Below are positions 14,328 through 16,372 of a stretch of 16,372 nucleotides of DNA, piece by piece; position 1 is the stretch's first letter, and every line of letters starts with the position of its first letter. The translations under genes and the position numbers were made by a program. The DNA is taken from assembly GCA_003484865.1 (NCBI GenBank), contig DMZT01000061.1, positions 1-16,372 of the forward strand, in the 5' to 3' direction. Under the pieces are notes generated by a model. It saw only the letters and a list, made by a program, of their open reading frames with translations. It was not told the origin of the DNA and made no database searches. The stretch comes from Stenotrophomonas sp. (GTDB taxonomy: Bacteria > Pseudomonadota > Gammaproteobacteria > Xanthomonadales > Xanthomonadaceae).

Positions 14328-14361
14328 GTGTCCGCGTGTCCGCGGACACCGGACCGGACAC
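14328..14361. promoter_or_regulatory. Putative upstream activator site: GTGTCC / GGACAC array
   Basis: Two direct copies of GTGTCCGC (14328-14335, 14336-14343) face two copies of the inverse half-site, GGACAC (14344-14349) and CGGACAC (14355-14361). The inner pair forms a perfect 14-base palindrome (14336-14349). The array lies about 70-100 bases upstream of the predicted sigma54 start, the usual place for an NtrC-type dimer pair. The response regulator at 7781-9142 is the likely ligand. The array also lies about 80-110 bases before the glmS start codon. Confidence 0.65.
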
Positions 14362-14439
14362 TTTCGTTAAGCCGACAGCGCCCAAGCCGCCGGGGCGGCC
14401 ACGCTAGAATGCGAGGCTAACCAGCAGGGATCTGAATCT

Positions 14440-16281
14440 ATGTGCGGCATTGTGGGAGCGATCGCGCATCGCGACGTGGTACCGGTACTCATCGAAGGCC
14501 TGAAGCGACTGGAATACCGGGGCTACGACTCGTCGGGCATTGCCGTGATCGACACCACTGCCGCCGAAGCTGACGTCCGCCGTGTGCGCCGCACCGGCCG
14601 CGTGGCCGAGATGGAGAAGGCCGCCACGAGCGAAGGCTTCCAGTCGCTGCTCGGGATCGGCCACACCCGCTGGGCCACCCACGGTGGCGTGACCGAGGCC
14701 AATGCGCACCCGCACATCAGTCATGGCGTGGCGCTGGTCCACAACGGCATCATCGAGAACCATGAAGAACAGCGCGAGAAGCTGCGCGCGCTGGGCTATA
14801 CCTTCGAGTCGCAGACCGACACCGAAGTGATCGCGCACCTGATGCACCATCACCTCAAGGAAGGCGACAGCCTGCTGTCGGCGCTGCAGCGCACGGTCAA
14901 GGAACTGACCGGAGCCTACGCACTGGCGGTGATGAGCCGTGCCGAGCCGGATCACTTCGTGTGCGCGCGCATGGGCTGCCCGCTGCTGGTCGGCGTGGGC
15001 GAGGGCGAGAACTTCGTCGCCTCCGACGTCTCGGCGATCCTCCAGGCCACCCGCTCGGTGATCTTCCTGGAAGAGGGCGATACCGCCGATATCCGCCGCG
15101 ATGGCGTGCAGGTGTATGACGAGCACAACCAGCCGATCGTGCGTGACGTGCACCTGTCCGATGTGTCGCTGGCCTCGCTGGAGCTGGGCCCGTACCGCCA
15201 CTTCATGCAGAAGGAAATCCACGAGCAGCCGCGCGCGCTGGGCGACACCATCGAAGCGGCGATCGATGCCGGCGGTTTCCCGGCCACCCTGTTCGGCAAG
15301 AATGCCGAGGGCGTTCTGTCGGATATCGAAGGCGTGCAGATTCTTGCCTGCGGTACCAGCTATTACGCCGGGCTGACCGCGCGCTACTGGATCGAGGCAA
15401 TCGCCGGGCTGCCGTGCAGCGTCGAGATCGCCAGCGAATACCGCTATCGCGCGGCCTACGCGAATCCCAAGCACCTGATCGTCACCATCTCCCAGTCCGG
15501 CGAAACGCTGGATACGATGGAGGCGCTCAAGTACGCCAAGTCGCTCGGCCACCTGCACACGCTCTCGATCTGCAACGTTCCCGAGAGCGCGATCCCGCGT
15601 GCCAGTGAACTGGTCTGCTACACCCGTGCCGGTGCCGAGATCGGTGTCGCGTCGACCAAGGCCTTCACTACCCAGCTGGCCGCGCTGTTCCAGCTCACCG
15701 TGGTGCTGGGCAAGCTGCATGGCCGCATCGATGCCGCCCAGGAAGCGGACTACCTGGAACAGCTGCGCTTCCTGCCGGGCAGCGTGCAGCATGCGCTGAA
15801 CATGGAGCCGCAGATCGCCGCGTGGGCCGAGCGCTTCGCGCGCAGGAACAGCGCGTTGTTCCTGGGCCGTGGGCTGCATTACCCGATCGCGCTGGAAGGC
15901 GCGCTCAAGCTCAAGGAAATCTCGTACATCCACGCCGAGGCCTATCCGGCCGGCGAGCTCAAGCATGGCCCGCTGGCGTTGGTGGATGAAGAGATGCCGG
16001 TGGTGGTGATCGCCCCGAACGACAGCCTGCTGGAAAAGGTCAAATCCAACATGCAGGAAGTGCGTGCCCGCGGCGGTGAGCTGTTCGTGTTCGCCGACCA
16101 GGACAGCAACTTCGTCGAGTCCGAAGGCGTGCATGTGATCCGGACGCCGCGCCATGCCGGTGTGCTGAGCCCGATCGTGCATACGATTCCCGTGCAGCTG
16201 TTGGCCTATCACACCGCGCTGGCCCGCGGGACAGACGTGGACAAGCCGCGCAACCTGGCAAAGAGCGTGACGGTGGAGTGA
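14440..16281 (+). CDS. glmS: Glutamine--fructose-6-phosphate aminotransferase (isomerising)
   Basis: A 613-residue cytoplasmic enzyme (usual length 608-613) that makes glucosamine-6-phosphate from fructose-6-phosphate and glutamine, the first step toward UDP-GlcNAc for peptidoglycan and lipopolysaccharide. The N-terminal class II glutaminase domain has the nucleophile Cys2 (MCGIVGA) plus GYDSSGIAV and HTRWATHG. Two SIS domains follow: ACGTSYYAG around residue 304, [18 protein letters not shown], and the second SIS with the [15 protein letters not shown] segment. The C-terminus [12 protein letters not shown] is the conserved ending that closes the active site. AGGGA lies nine bases before the ATG. 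The leader is short, and I see no glmS ribozyme or large leader structure. It is divergent from the ABC operon and is followed by a strong terminator, so it is probably transcribed alone. Confidence 0.98.
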   Translation: MCGIVGAIAHRDVVPVLIEGLKRLEYRGYDSSGIAVIDTTAAEADVRRVRRTGRVAEMEKAATSEGFQSLLGIGHTRWATHGGVTEANAHPHISHGVALVHNGIIENHEEQREKLRALGYTFESQTDTEVIAHLMHHHLKEGDSLLSALQRTVKELTGAYALAVMSRAEPDHFVCARMGCPLLVGVGEGENFVASDVSAILQATRSVIFLEEGDTADIRRDGVQVYDEHNQPIVRDVHLSDVSLASLELGPYRHFMQKEIHEQPRALGDTIEAAIDAGGFPATLFGKNAEGVLSDIEGVQILACGTSYYAGLTARYWIEAIAGLPCSVEIASEYRYRAAYANPKHLIVTISQSGETLDTMEALKYAKSLGHLHTLSICNVPESAIPRASELVCYTRAGAEIGVASTKAFTTQLAALFQLTVVLGKLHGRIDAAQEADYLEQLRFLPGSVQHALNMEPQIAAWAERFARRNSALFLGRGLHYPIALEGALKLKEISYIHAEAYPAGELKHGPLALVDEEMPVVVIAPNDSLLEKVKSNMQEVRARGGELFVFADQDSNFVESEGVHVIRTPRHAGVLSPIVHTIPVQLLAYHTALARGTDVDKPRNLAKSVTVE

Positions 16282-16316
16282 TGTGTCCGCCGCCGAGGCG
16301 GCGCTGACGCGTATCG

Positions 16317-16346
16317 AGGGTGGTCCTGCGGGGCCACCCTTTTTTT
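16317..16346 (+). terminator. Rho-independent terminator after glmS
   Basis: AGGGTGGTCC (16317-16326) pairs with GGGCCACCCT (16331-16340), with one G-T pair and a TGCG loop, followed by a run of T up to 16346. A second GC-rich inverted repeat, CGCCGCC/GGCGGCG (16288-16303), lies just before it. Confidence 0.92.
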
Positions 16347-16350
16347 GTGC

Positions 16351-16372
16351 GCCACCCATGGGGTGGCTCTAC
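16351..16372 (-). repeat. REP element of the SMAG (GTAG-headed) type
   Basis: Read on the minus strand this is GTAGA followed by GCCACCC-CAT-GGGTGGC, a 7-base stem with a 3-base loop. A GTAG tetranucleotide at the foot of a 22-25 base palindrome is the hallmark of the REP family described in Stenotrophomonas maltophilia. It lies directly after the glmS terminator, a typical intergenic site. The window ends at the GTAG, so a paired second copy beyond the edge cannot be seen. Confidence 0.7.

Noticed and set aside
14405..14410. TAGAAT as a -10 box for glmS
   Set aside because: There is no -35-like hexamer at 16-18 bases upstream, so it is too weak to list as a feature.
14404..16359. Minus-strand open frame of 651 codons opposite glmS
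   Set aside because: It is fully antisense to glmS, runs through its terminator, and has His/Gln/Arg-rich composition without motifs.

Overview
The window looks like chromosome of a high-GC gammaproteobacterium of the Xanthomonadaceae, most likely Stenotrophomonas or a close relative. The clues are the base composition, the GTAG-headed REP/SMAG-type palindrome at the right edge, the sigma54 promoters, and protein sequences that read as Xanthomonadaceae. This assignment comes from reading the sequence only; no database search was possible.

Layout: (1) 1-161, minus: start of a predicted lipoprotein, possibly an alkaline phosphatase. (2) 311-1639, plus: a dicarboxylate/amino acid:cation symporter with a clear terminator (1662-1689). 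(3) 1640-2071: regulatory DNA holding TGTAWCA-type sites and a textbook sigma54 promoter (2024-2040). (4) 2072-7745, plus: six genes matching the fapABCDEF functional-amyloid operon of Pseudomonas in order, size and type. They are a small secreted protein, a minor amyloid-like subunit, a large Asn/Thr-rich repeat subunit, a C39-type protease, a FapE-like secreted protein, and an outer-membrane barrel with an N-terminal coiled coil. A hairpin cluster separates the fibre-subunit genes from the protease/export genes. (5) 7781-14236, minus: an operon for a tripartite-type ABC system (membrane fusion protein, ATPase, two FtsX/MacB-like permeases), then a small secreted PDZ protein and an NtrC-type sigma54 response regulator. 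It is preceded by a second sigma54 promoter (14269-14286), an IHF-like site and a GTGTCC/GGACAC inverted-repeat array. (6) 14440-16281, plus: glmS with a terminator, then the REP element.

How it fits together: both large operons carry sigma54 promoters with GG-N10-GC spacing and separate upstream sites. The response regulator is the last gene of the ABC operon, so it is the natural candidate to activate that operon in a feedback loop. The upstream sites of the fap operon differ in sequence, so it may answer to another enhancer-binding protein. No sensor kinase and no TolC-type outer-membrane factor is encoded in the window.

The most interesting content is the divergent Fap-like system. Its major subunit has a Thr/Asn dyad region, a VTSN hexad array, three amyloid-type repeats and no cysteine.
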